Part shown: positions 1-6,323 of the stretch, one piece after another | Layout: each line of letters starts with the position of its first letter | Numbering within the stretch: position 1 is the first letter of the stretch | From: Thermoplasmata archaeon | GTDB taxonomy: Archaea > Thermoplasmatota > Thermoplasmata > JAGHBH01 | DNA: 9,869 nt | NCBI GenBank assembly: GCA_030673205.1 | Contig: DAOVJP010000031.1 | Span: 1-9,869, forward strand | Direction of reading: 5' to 3' | Made by a program: the position numbers and the translations under genes | The notes under the pieces: generated by a model | The model's input: the letters and a program-made list of their open reading frames with translations, nothing else | What the model was told of the DNA's origin: nothing | Database searches by the model: none

Positions 1-318
1 CGCGCTTCGGACCGCCTCCGCTATCGTATCGTCATCCGCCGCTCCCAGTATGCACACCACATCCGCGCCGGCCTTGGCCGCGATCTCCACCTCATACCCC
101 CCTGTGTCCATGGTCTTCATGTCCGCAACGAGGAGCTTGTCCGGAAAGGCCTTCTTGAGCGCCCTGAGGGCTTCCATGCCCTCGCTTTTGATAAGGGGGG
201 TTCCGGCCTCCAACCAGTCCACTCCTCCTTCCACCGCCTCCCCGGCCATCTGCAATGACCTGGAGAGCAGCATGTCATCCAGCGCTATCTGTAGAACGGG
301 CCATTTATCGGGGCTCAT
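1..318 (-). CDS. hps: 3-hexulose-6-phosphate synthase, 5' part (runs off left edge)
   Basis: The first 106 codons of a gene that continues past the left edge. The protein begins MSPDKWPVLQIALDD and shows the OMP-decarboxylase/HPS superfamily pattern: a beta-1 Asp (D14), the EAGTPLIK segment (37-44) and the D-x-K-x-x-D signature as DMKTMD (66-71), followed by AAKAGADVV (80-88). HPS catalyses the aldol reaction linking formaldehyde plus ribulose 5-phosphate with 3-hexulose 6-phosphate. In archaea it usually runs in reverse to make ribulose 5-phosphate for nucleotide synthesis when the oxidative pentose-phosphate route is missing. The ATG at 318 fits family starts, and a T-rich TATA-like element lies about 27 bp upstream. 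The visible part does not show whether it is a lone HPS (about 210 residues) or is fused to a Phi or Fae domain. A decayed copy of its first codons lies at 1897-1942. Confidence 0.9.
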   Translation of the reverse strand, partial: MSPDKWPVLQIALDDMLLSRSLQMAGEAVEGGVDWLEAGTPLIKSEGMEALRALKKAFPDKLLVADMKTMDTGGYEVEIAAKAGADVVCILGAADDDTIAEAVRSA

Positions 319-338
319 GGAAAGGGAGAGGAAGGGGG

Positions 339-350
339 CGTAAAAAAAGG
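339..350 (-). promoter_or_regulatory. T-rich TATA-like element before hps (or T-tract terminator of the ATPase gene)
   Basis: On the minus strand this reads CTTTTTTTACG, centred about 27 bp before the hps ATG, a spacing that suits a leaderless archaeal transcript. It is not a classical TATA box. The same seven-T tract lies about 100 nt after the ATPase stop codon, downstream of a small GGTGC/GCACC stem (363-381), so it could instead, or also, end the ATPase transcript, since archaeal RNA polymerase terminates at T tracts. Confidence 0.3.
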
Positions 351-447
351 TTGCGGGCTGTCGGTGCTGACATTTCGCACCTCTCTTGGTTTGAGATATT
401 TTTCTAGGTTTTGTGGGGTTGAACCGTTGTTATCGATCCATCGACCA

Positions 448-1779
448 CTATTGTAAACCATCATCAGCCAGCAGGATAACCCACAGCGGCACCCTCTTGA
501 CCTTTTCGCTCGTGGAATATTCGTCCACTGTGAGTATGTAGTTCTGGTAGTCCCGCTCTGGGAACCTCTCGAACGCCTCTTCCTCTCTCTTCTTCTCATC
601 TCCATAGCACACCTGGACCGCCATCTTGCTCTCAGGGATGACGATGTCTATCTCTTGTCTGTCCCGCCAGTAATAAGTGTGCTCGTGCATTCTCTTGAGA
701 GATAGCGCCGCTATGTTCTCTGCCGCCCTTCCCTTGTTCGTGTTCTGTTTCATAGAAATGCTGTTCGCGAGACCCACGTCGGTGGAGTATATCTTTGTCG
801 GTCGCAACTCCCGCAGGTTCTCAGTGGTGGAATATGAGAAATGGCCGTTGGAGAAGAGAAGAAAAGCGCTCTCAAGGTAGCTGAGGTATCCCTTCACCGT
901 GTCCACGCTCAGGCCGGTGGTGTTAGCTATCTTTCTATAGCTCAGGAGGTTGGAGATGTTTCTCATGGTATATGTTCCGAGTCGCTCCAACTTTGCAGGC
1001 TGTCTGATATCATGACGCAAGACAACGTCACGGTATAGGATATCCCTGAAATATTCTTCCAGCATCTCCCGGCCCCCTATGCCTAATACGACCTCTGGGA
1101 AACCACCGTGCTCCATGTAGTCATCCAGGTGATGCAGTATTGCGTCCTCCCGTTCCCTGTTCCTTGCCCACGTCTCTTCGATCTTCCCAGTAGAATATTT
1201 GAAGCCTCTAAAGTCAAGATATTCCTTGAAAGACAGTGGATACACCTTCACTGTCATGTTCCTCCCCGTAAGCAGGGCAGAGTAGTCCGAGGAGATCAGA
1301 GAGGAGGAGGACCCAGAGACCACGAACTTGGTCCCTTCCTTTCTATCATAGTGCCTCTTCACCCATCTCTCCCACCCGGCTACGTTCTGGATCTCGTCGA
1401 GAAACACATAGGTTGAGCCAGCACCCGTGATCCTCTTGTGTTCCTTGATAACCTCCTCTAAGACATTGTCGTATCCCACTAGTCGTTCGTCATCCAGATT
1501 CAGATACAATATGCTCTGGGGGTCCGTCTTATCGAGCAAGTGCTCGATCAGTTGGTACATGAGGGTGCTCTTTCCGCATCTTCTTATTCCCACAAGGGAG
1601 ATCACATGAGGCATCTCCAAGAGTCTCTTCAGGCGGACGAGGTAAGCACCTCTCTTCACCCCAGCCAGCTTATGTATGCTCTCTTTGTCTGTCCACCAAG
1701 GATTCCAGTCGTACAGCACTTCCCTCATACGTTCTGCCAGGCGTTGCTTCCTTATAAACTTGTCGATTACACTTGACAA
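448..1779 (-). CDS. AAA_14/DUF4143-family P-loop ATPase
   Basis: A 443-residue protein with the architecture of the widespread archaeal/bacterial AAA_14 + DUF4143 family. It has Walker A GIRRCGKST (64-72), Walker B YVFLDE (124-129), a sensor-1-like VVSGSSS (153-159) and TGR (171-173). A winged-helix-like segment, YRKIANTTGLSVDTVKGYL (281-299), follows, then a C-terminal PD-(D/E)XK-like core with E354 and WRDRQEIDIVI (371-381). Where active nucleases have E-x-K this protein has VQVC (388-391), so nuclease activity is doubtful. The cellular role of the family is poorly defined. The start is TTG: an in-frame TAA lies 12 nt upstream and the next ATG is codon 18. A TATA box about 24 bp upstream makes a leaderless TTG start plausible. 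Paired palindromes cover the promoter and start. Flanking hps-derived repeats suggest that the gene is an insertion. Confidence 0.88.
   Translation of the reverse strand: MSSVIDKFIRKQRLAERMREVLYDWNPWWTDKESIHKLAGVKRGAYLVRLKRLLEMPHVISLVGIRRCGKSTLMYQLIEHLLDKTDPQSILYLNLDDERLVGYDNVLEEVIKEHKRITGAGSTYVFLDEIQNVAGWERWVKRHYDRKEGTKFVVSGSSSSLISSDYSALLTGRNMTVKVYPLSFKEYLDFRGFKYSTGKIEETWARNREREDAILHHLDDYMEHGGFPEVVLGIGGREMLEEYFRDILYRDVVLRHDIRQPAKLERLGTYTMRNISNLLSYRKIANTTGLSVDTVKGYLSYLESAFLLFSNGHFSYSTTENLRELRPTKIYSTDVGLANSISMKQNTNKGRAAENIAALSLKRMHEHTYYWRDRQEIDIVIPESKMAVQVCYGDEKKREEEAFERFPERDYQNYILTVDEYSTSEKVKRVPLWVILLADDGLQ
1761..1778. promoter_or_regulatory. Palindromic operator-like site, proximal copy
   Basis: The plus strand reads TGTCGATTACACTTGACA, an inverted repeat of TGTC(A/G)A half-sites around a 6-bp spacer. 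It overlaps the TTG start and likely transcription start of the ATPase gene. It matches the distal copy (1793-1810) at 14 of 18 positions, with a start-to-start distance of 32 bp, about three helical turns, so two dimers would bind on the same DNA face. A repressor site, possibly autoregulatory, is inferred; no regulator gene is visible in the window. Confidence 0.55.
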
Positions 1780-1792
1780 AAACCCCGATTAT

Positions 1793-1810
1793 TGTCAATT
1801 ATATTTGACA
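1793..1810. promoter_or_regulatory. Palindromic operator-like site, distal copy, containing the TATA box
   Basis: The plus strand reads TGTCAATTATATTTGACA: perfect 6-bp arms TGTCAA/TTGACA around a 6-bp AT core. On the minus strand the core is an archaeal TATA box (AAATATAA, about 1799-1806), centred about 24 bp before the TTG start at 1779. A protein bound here would directly block TBP. Confidence 0.6.
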
Positions 1811-1813
1811 CTA

Positions 1814-1933
1814 CTACAACCATGCCGGTAGCCCCGGCACCGCCCCCCCGGCTCCGGCAGCGTCCACGATCTCTTCATGGACGCCTATGTGCCGCTCAGT
1901 GCTATCTGGAACGGGCCATTTGTCGAGGCACAT
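1814..1933 (-). pseudogene. Decayed 5' fragment of hps (39-codon remnant ORF)
   Basis: The ORF starts ATG-MCLDKWPV, matching the hps start MSPDKWPV. DNA similarity extends from about 1897 to 1942, including the pyrimidine-rich leader, versus 280-327 in hps. After codon 8 a 2-nt deletion shifts the frame; the other frame continues the match as QIAL. Similarity to hps stops at the CTG codon, where a 29-bp dispersed repeat (1867-1895) begins. The rest of the ORF, ending GLPAWL and two TAG codons, has no recognised match. Silent differences (GAT/GAC, GCG/GCA) fit an old duplicate of a once-coding sequence. Translation of the 39-residue peptide cannot be excluded but looks unlikely. Confidence 0.55.
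1867..1895. repeat. 29-bp dispersed repeat, copy 1
   Basis: Shares 27 of 29 positions with 4178-4206 in the same orientation; the common core is ATGGACGCCTATGTGCCGC. Both copies lie in non-coding DNA. This copy abuts the hps remnant. Confidence 0.7.
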
Positions 1934-1986
1934 GGGAAGGAAGAGAAGAGGAGGCATGTTCTGAAACCATATTTATAATATAGCGA

Positions 1987-2027
1987 GTATAAAAATGGTG
2001 GAACATTACTGGCGTAACCTCCACCAC
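1987..2027 (-). terminator. Intrinsic-terminator-like hairpin plus T5
   Basis: In minus-strand sense: stem TGGTGGA, internal loop GG, stem TTAC, loop GCCA, stem GTAA, internal loop TGT, stem TCCACCA, then TTTTTATAC. That is a 7-bp plus 4-bp helix directly followed by a T tract, about 140 nt after the stop codon of the Asp-box gene. It would end that gene's transcript together with its structured trailer. Confidence 0.5.
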
Positions 2028-2165
2028 ATACAGGGGAATCTACCGTGTAGCTTCCCCGTAGGTCTTGAGCTCGCAAGAGCGAGAGATGCAGGGAAACGCT
2101 AGTTTCCTCATGTACGCAACAGGGCGACTGGTCGCGCACTCGCAAGAAAGAAAGTCGAGGCGACC
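1996..2165 (-). ncRNA. Candidate structured RNA or 3' UTR with five successive hairpins
   Basis: Nearly the whole 170-nt stretch folds into consecutive stems (plus coordinates): 2130-2135 with 2160-2165 (GGTCGC/GCGACC), extended inward by CTCG/CGAG (2139-2142 with 2156-2159); 2092-2097 with 2102-2107 (GGAAAC/GTTTCC, loop GCTA); 2070-2074 with 2079-2083 (CTCGC/GCGAG, tetraloop); 2033-2043 with 2047-2057 (GGGGAA-x-CTAC / GTAG-x-TTCCCC, 3-nt loop); and the terminator-like stem 1996-2026. It begins immediately after the stop codon of the minus-strand Asp-box gene and ends at a T tract, so a minus-strand trailer or processed sRNA is favoured. The alternative is a plus-strand RNA started from the TATA-like TTTATAATA at 1972-1980, or a relic mobile-element end. 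No known RNA family was recognised. Confidence 0.4.
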
Positions 2166-4109
2166 TTAGCTTATCTCGATGTGCGTGACCTCACCATACA
2201 AATCACACAGTACCCAGACACCGTTGTAGTTCCAATCGTTACGCGTGGGGCTTCCGTTGCTCCAGCGGAGGGGAAACGTATCTCCAGTGCCGTTATCCAG
2301 TATCCACTGTTGGGTGGTCTCGTTCCAATCCGCCACAGCCACTATGTTCGGAGAAAGATCAATGATGTCTTGGGAAGTCGTGAGCATATCCGGGCCACTG
2401 GAGTTGTATGGTAGTGCCACAGGGTTCCATCCGCCGCGCAAATCCCAGCCGGGACAATCGGAACTGGCGTAGCTCGTGAGAATGGTGGCATTCCAAGTCG
2501 TATCCACAGGACTGACGCCGTTTACCTGCACGAAAAGACTTGTGTTCTCACTCAATTCAAAATCAAAAATCCCACTCTCGCCGTTCACAAAGGGATTACC
2601 AGATATCCAGCTTCGATAAACGAAGTCACGCCAACGTTGAAATGCAGAGTCCCACACAGAGACCGACAACACCACTAAATCAGTTTCGCCCTCAATATCC
2701 ACAGCCAAGTTTCGCGCAGTCCAGCCCACAGGCGGCTCACCAGGCAAGCCTATGCAGTTGTAGCCCGGAACCAGCTTCACACCAGGTTCGAAAGAAGTGA
2801 TGTACTCTGCACGTTTGTAGTAGCTCTGAGATGTGCCTGTTCGGTTGTCGAACCATACTACGTGATACCTTTCATTTTTAATGCAGACTTCCGGCCACAG
2901 GGAATTATTCAGGGCCGTTGTCAAACGGCTAGCAGGTGTCCAAGTCTCTCCACCGTTGTCTGAGGTTGCACAGTATATCTCCCAAGCATTAGGATAAGGA
3001 TACGAGTCCTTGTTGTCATCCCAGGCTACGATAAGGTTTCCATTTTCTACTGCGAGCGACCCCTGGTTCATTGAGTATTCATCGGCGTCGGACAGCATTA
3101 CTCCCTCGCTCCATGTTTGTCCGTTGTCCAAACTTCTCTTGTAATACAACTCCCTAGTAGTATTCTCTTCCGACCAGAGCAGATGCAAAGCTGACCCCTC
3201 GATCTCAAAGTCGCAAAGATATGAGTGAAAGCCATCGCCTTTCACGCTGAGGTTATAGTGGATGCTCCAATCCTGGCCCCCATTGGCTGAGTGGGTGTAG
3301 TAGACCTCCCAGCACCCCTCGGTGTGATTTCCATAAACAATGTGAACGTCTGTCCCGTTGACTGCGATGAGAGGATTTAGTTTGGAGTAAACATTCGAGA
3401 TCGTCAATTGCTGCTCGGGTAACCATGTCTCTCCCCTATCCTCGCTTTTTATGAACATCACATCAATCGGGTTACTGGGGATATCGGTCCAATTATCGAA
3501 CACAACATATAGGTTGTCCTCCCACACAGCGATATCTGGACTCTCCGATGGATATGCATAATCCTGCGATAACATTATCTCAGTTCCCCAAGTATCTCCG
3601 TAATCTGTGGATTTGATGAAATATACTTCTGTGGGGCCGGAACGAGAATCAGTCCACAGAGCATACACATGGGGACCGTCAACCGCAAGGGCGAGTGATC
3701 CGCGAGGCTCTTCCGCGACTATCAATGAGCCCGGTAACCATGTTTTTCCTCCGTCCTCGCTCCTATTAAGCCAAAGATTGGGAGTGGTGAACTCCAACCA
3801 CAGCACATAGACACGGTTCCCTTCTACTGCAATCACAGGCTCTCTAGAGTCGTTATTATTAGACGACAACTGCACATCCTCGCTCCATGTGCCTGGAGCC
3901 CGAGTACCCCCAATAGCAAAACGAGGCAAAGGAGGCGGTTCCATCTCTTCGGGAGCGTACTCTCTGGTGAAAACCCCCTCGCCATTCTCCTCGAGAACGG
4001 CATCGTCCCGTCCCACGGTTGGAGCCTGAAGCAACGCTGCCAGACATAGAGTACACAGGATGAATAGCGTCGTGGCTTTCCTCCAAAGATCATGTTTGAG
4101 AGAGAGCAT
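2166..4109 (-). CDS. Secreted Asp-box (BNR) beta-propeller glycoprotein with duplicated C-terminal domain
   Basis: A 647-residue protein. Residues 9-30 form a signal peptide (KATTLFILCTLCLAALLQA core), so it is exported. Six Asp-box motifs follow at 117-124 (SEDGGKTW), 167-174, 222-229, 274-281, 326-333 and 383-390 (SDNGGETW), consistent with a six-bladed sialidase-like propeller. No F/Y-R-I-P motif or sialidase Arg triad is evident, so an enzyme call is unsafe. Residues about 447-540 and 555-638 are two copies of a small domain with the pattern G-[YW]-N-x-[IV]-[GA]-L-P, then W-[DN]-x-x-x-Q-x-W, then a beta-rich end. Fifteen N-x-S/T sequons suggest heavy glycosylation. No membrane anchor is visible, so it may be released or held by the C-terminal repeats. 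The ATG at 4109 is about 29 bp from a strong TATA box, which suggests a (nearly) leaderless mRNA. The structured element at 1996-2165 follows directly. Confidence 0.85.
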   Translation of the reverse strand: MLSLKHDLWRKATTLFILCTLCLAALLQAPTVGRDDAVLEENGEGVFTREYAPEEMEPPPLPRFAIGGTRAPGTWSEDVQLSSNNNDSREPVIAVEGNRVYVLWLEFTTPNLWLNRSEDGGKTWLPGSLIVAEEPRGSLALAVDGPHVYALWTDSRSGPTEVYFIKSTDYGDTWGTEIMLSQDYAYPSESPDIAVWEDNLYVVFDNWTDIPSNPIDVMFIKSEDRGETWLPEQQLTISNVYSKLNPLIAVNGTDVHIVYGNHTEGCWEVYYTHSANGGQDWSIHYNLSVKGDGFHSYLCDFEIEGSALHLLWSEENTTRELYYKRSLDNGQTWSEGVMLSDADEYSMNQGSLAVENGNLIVAWDDNKDSYPYPNAWEIYCATSDNGGETWTPASRLTTALNNSLWPEVCIKNERYHVVWFDNRTGTSQSYYKRAEYITSFEPGVKLVPGYNCIGLPGEPPVGWTARNLAVDIEGETDLVVLSVSVWDSAFQRWRDFVYRSWISGNPFVNGESGIFDFELSENTSLFVQVNGVSPVDTTWNATILTSYASSDCPGWDLRGGWNPVALPYNSSGPDMLTTSQDIIDLSPNIVAVADWNETTQQWILDNGTGDTFPLRWSNGSPTRNDWNYNGVWVLCDLYGEVTHIEIS

Positions 4110-4131
4110 GATAATATAGTATCTGAACCGA

Positions 4132-4144
4132 GGTATTTATATCC
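4132..4144 (-). promoter_or_regulatory. TATA-box promoter of the Asp-box protein gene
   Basis: The minus strand reads GGATATAAATACC, a textbook archaeal TATA box preceded by a purine-rich GGAGGA that could serve as a BRE. Its centre is 29 bp before the ATG at 4109, placing the start site within a few bases of the start codon. Confidence 0.7.
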
Positions 4145-4177
4145 TCCTCCAAACAACTCGCCCTACCCAGATGTGCG

Positions 4178-4206
4178 CGATCTCTCTATGGACGCCTATG
4201 TGCCGC
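4178..4206. repeat. 29-bp dispersed repeat, copy 2
   Basis: 27/29 identical to 1867-1895, same orientation. It begins 3 bp after the lplB stop codon (minus-strand sense) and lies between lplB and the TATA box of the next gene, so it is non-coding here. Confidence 0.7.
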
Positions 4207-4208
4207 GT

Positions 4209-4502
4209 TCATTCTCCGAACAGCAGCACCAGGAAGTCCTTTGCTTCTGCGCCTACGCACTCGTAGGTGTTGAAGAATTCTTCCATCACTGGCAGCACGC
4301 TCTCTTCTCCGAACTCGACCCCTCTCAGCTTCTCCTCCAGTTCCTCTATGCTCTCTTCCGGGTGGAGGAAGAAATCGCCTGTGAAGCGTATGCTGGCTAT
4401 TTTCTCTTCTTCCAGTACGAATCGGACTCGGAGGAGTTTTCCGCCCGGTACTTTGTACATGGAGATGTGTTCATCTCTTGAAATTCCATTCTCTGGAACC
4501 AT
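4209..4502 (-). CDS. lplB: Lipoate-protein ligase accessory subunit (C-terminal domain protein LplB)
   Basis: A 97-residue protein matching the detached C-terminal domain of lipoate ligase. It contains MYKVPGGKLLRVRF (15-28), then IRFTGDFFLHPEES (38-51), typical of the LplA_C fold. In Thermoplasma acidophilum the large LplA subunit needs this separate small subunit to form lipoyl-AMP. The start at 4502 is chosen because GGAGG lies 7 nt upstream on the minus strand (AAGGAGGACAAGATATGG). The alternative ATG at 4460 (M15) has no good ribosome binding site. With the 4502 start it overlaps the end of lplA by 32 nt in another frame, indicating translational coupling and a fixed subunit ratio. It is the last gene of the lipoylation operon; no T-tract terminator is obvious behind it. 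Confidence 0.85.
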   Translation of the reverse strand: MVPENGISRDEHISMYKVPGGKLLRVRFVLEEEKIASIRFTGDFFLHPEESIEELEEKLRGVEFGEESVLPVMEEFFNTYECVGAEAKDFLVLLFGE

Positions 4503-5235
4503 ATCTTGTCCTCCTTAGTTCCTCCGCCCTCTCCTTTTCTCTGGGGCTGAGCTCTCCTGGAACGAGTTCTATGTCCAGCGCCTCGGAGAAGCCTTCTATG
4601 AGCGCCTCTTCGACATCGGTTATGGATGCCGCCCCTCCGGTCTCGTGGCGCACGGATGTGATCCCTTCCTTTACGGCGGCGATCATCTTTCCCCGCATCT
4701 TCTCATCCGGTACCAGCAATAGGGTGAACATGAGTTCCGGGTCCACATCATACAATAGGGTGCCGTGCTGCAGGACGCATCCCATCCTCCGGGTCTGGGC
4801 GTTCCCGCTTATCTTCTTCTTTCCCACGATTATGTCGTTCACGGGGCGGAACGCGGCCTCTACACCCAGTTTTTTCAACCCTCTTACCAGCCCGTCGCAG
4901 ATGAGGGGATACGCGTCCAGTATCTTCGGGGGCAGCTCTATCGACCCTTCTCTAAATATGATGCTGTATGTGACCTCCCCCTTTTCGTCGTGGAACACCG
5001 CCCCTCCGCCGGTGAGCCTCCGTACCACCTCCACGTTCCTTTCTTCGCATACCCCTACGTCCACCTCTTCCTTCATTCCCTGGAAATAGCCTATGGAGAT
5101 GGCGGAGGGCCGCCATTCGTAGACTCGGAAGGTTGGTGGGCCACCTGCGGAAACGGTCTCCATCACCGCCTGGTCAGTGGCCATGTTCAAAGACGCGGGA
5201 GAGTATTCTGTGCGCAGCAACCGCCATTTTACCAT
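4471..5235 (-). CDS. lplA: Lipoate-protein ligase A, large subunit
   Basis: A 254-residue protein of the BPL_LplA_LipB family. It carries the hallmark RRLTGGGAVFHDEKGEV (71-87), the lysine motif KKISGNAQTRR (134-144) and QHGTLLYDVD (151-160). The enzyme activates lipoate, and often octanoate, with ATP and transfers it to a lysine of E2 or GcvH proteins. Its length matches the Thermoplasma-type LplA that lacks the C-terminal domain, which is here supplied by lplB. The ATG at 5235 shares one base with the radical SAM stop (TAATG) and is preceded by GGAGTGAG, supporting translational coupling. The C-terminus runs 32 nt into lplB. The intact motifs and the good ribosome binding site for lplB argue that the two-gene arrangement is natural rather than a frameshift. 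Confidence 0.93.
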   Translation of the reverse strand: MVKWRLLRTEYSPASLNMATDQAVMETVSAGGPPTFRVYEWRPSAISIGYFQGMKEEVDVGVCEERNVEVVRRLTGGGAVFHDEKGEVTYSIIFREGSIELPPKILDAYPLICDGLVRGLKKLGVEAAFRPVNDIIVGKKKISGNAQTRRMGCVLQHGTLLYDVDPELMFTLLLVPDEKMRGKMIAAVKEGITSVRHETGGAASITDVEEALIEGFSEALDIELVPGELSPREKERAEELRRTRYGSREWNFKR

Positions 5236-6251
5236 TATCTCACTCCATATTCCAATATTTGTGAAATCGCGCTGTTCCTTTCGGCGGGGGATAGCACAAA
5301 GGGATAGTTATACATTTCTCCTCCCGGGCGCTCGTTATAGTATGGGCGGTTGCAGTCCGGGCAGCCGCGGACCATGAACGCCTTCCCGTCCAATCCCTCC
5401 ACGCTCTCGGTCATAGTCCCGTTCAAGCCCTCCCACCCTCCAGCCGGAGGCTTCTCTCCACCCCTGCCTTCCCATCCTTCTGGAAGAGCGATGAGCTTTC
5501 CTCCGGTATCGAAAACGAAATCTTCCAACCCCGCCCCTCCCATCACCAGTTCCCGCGTCGCCTGCATGGCCCGATAACGGCCTATCGGTGGGGGGCTCAG
5601 GTCCAACCTTGCCTCCCTGAGGGGTGTGGCGGCGAAGAGAGATGTGTGCACGCCCTTCGCGGCTAGGGAGGTCATGCTCTTCACCACATCCTCGTCCCTC
5701 TCCCCCAACCCTACGATGATGTGTGCGCTCACCCTTCCCTTCCCAAATATCGGCACGGCCTCCTCCATGGCCTCCCAGGTTCTTTTCCATGTGTACCGCC
5801 CTCCCACCTCCGGGCCCTTTACGCGGCCGAACACCTCTTTGGAGGCGGCGTCCAGCCCTATGCCCACGCGTTCCACGCCCGCCTCTTTCAGGCGTTCCAG
5901 CTCCCTAGCGGCGAGGGGGTTTATGGCCGCCGACATGGGCGTCTCGGTTCCCAGAACGGCGGCCAGCCCTTCCAGCTCGTCCACCATGCCGGGGTAGTCC
6001 AGGGTCTGGAAGCAGATGCGTCTTATGCCTTCTCTGGGGAGGGAGGAGGCCAGCGTCTTGAGATCGAGAGGCGGCCAGAGAACCCTTGAGAGACGGTTCC
6101 CTCCCTTCGCGTCCCGTGCCTGGGCGCAGAACCCACAGTTGCCCCGACAGTGCTCTCCGAGCATCAGATAGCAGGTCGTGGGAAGACAGTCCAGACTCTC
6201 CTTTCGCAGGCCGAGTGCTATGGCGGAACCGATGGATATGCGGAGCTGCAT
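5235..6251 (-). CDS. Radical SAM protein, LipS1/LipS2-like lipoyl synthase subunit
   Basis: A 338-residue protein from the ATG at 6251. The radical SAM cluster motif C-x3-C-x2-C appears as CRGNCGFC (C35, C39, C42), followed by QARDAKGG and LSRVLWPP, a biotin-synthase-like arrangement. A second Cys pair, GCPDCNRPYYNERPGG (C297, C300), near the C-terminus is a candidate for binding an extra Fe-S cluster. In archaea without LipA, two radical SAM proteins, LipS1 and LipS2, insert the sulfurs of lipoate. The operon with lplA and lplB makes this protein one of that pair; which one cannot be settled here, and no partner gene is in the window. A Gly/Glu-rich loop (about 259-278) precedes the second Cys pair. 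The start at 6251 is preferred over an upstream TTG at 6323 because a TTTAAA box lies 27 bp before it and the extra 24 residues look non-coding. Confidence 0.85.
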   Translation of the reverse strand: MQLRISIGSAIALGLRKESLDCLPTTCYLMLGEHCRGNCGFCAQARDAKGGNRLSRVLWPPLDLKTLASSLPREGIRRICFQTLDYPGMVDELEGLAAVLGTETPMSAAINPLAARELERLKEAGVERVGIGLDAASKEVFGRVKGPEVGGRYTWKRTWEAMEEAVPIFGKGRVSAHIIVGLGERDEDVVKSMTSLAAKGVHTSLFAATPLREARLDLSPPPIGRYRAMQATRELVMGGAGLEDFVFDTGGKLIALPEGWEGRGGEKPPAGGWEGLNGTMTESVEGLDGKAFMVRGCPDCNRPYYNERPGGEMYNYPFVLSPAERNSAISQILEYGVR

Positions 6252-6275
6252 AGTGGGAAAAAGGACGGAGGCGGA

Positions 6276-6281
6276 TTTAAA
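6276..6281. promoter_or_regulatory. TTTAAA box in the divergent promoter region
   Basis: This self-complementary TATA-like box is centred about 27 bp before the radical SAM ATG (6251) on the minus strand, fitting a leaderless transcript of the lipoylation operon. Read on the plus strand it would start transcription near 6305, giving the kinase gene a leader of about 33 nt, so it may serve both directions. Confidence 0.45.
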
Positions 6282-6323
6282 GCTGCTGTGCCAAGCGCCG
6301 CACCGATAGTCTTTTTGCACCAA

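Noticed and set aside
1771..1812. TTGACA as a bacterial -35 promoter element
   Set aside because: TTGACA occurs here as an arm of palindromes around an archaeal TATA box, there is no matching -10 element, and the neighbouring genes are archaeal in type.
2064..2165. tRNA or known structural RNA (RNase P, SRP) in the hairpin region
   Set aside because: No T-loop consensus, acceptor pairing, RNase P core motif or SRP signature was seen; the stems do not fit those architectures.
2166..4109. Calling the Asp-box protein a sialidase
   Set aside because: Asp boxes occur in many non-enzymatic propellers, and neither the FRIP motif nor the Arg triad was found.
4471..4502. lplA/lplB as one ligase gene broken by a frameshift
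   Set aside because: lplB has its own strong GGAGG site and ATG, and two-subunit LplA/LplB ligases of these sizes are known from Thermoplasma.
5626..6089. Plus-strand open frames opposite the radical SAM gene
   Set aside because: They lie antisense to a well-supported protein with intact motifs and show no family features; high GC content produces such shadows.
6252..6323. N-terminal extension of the radical SAM protein from a TTG at 6323
   Set aside because: The extra 24 residues do not look like the family. They would cover the TTTAAA promoter box, and the ATG at 6251 has the right spacing.
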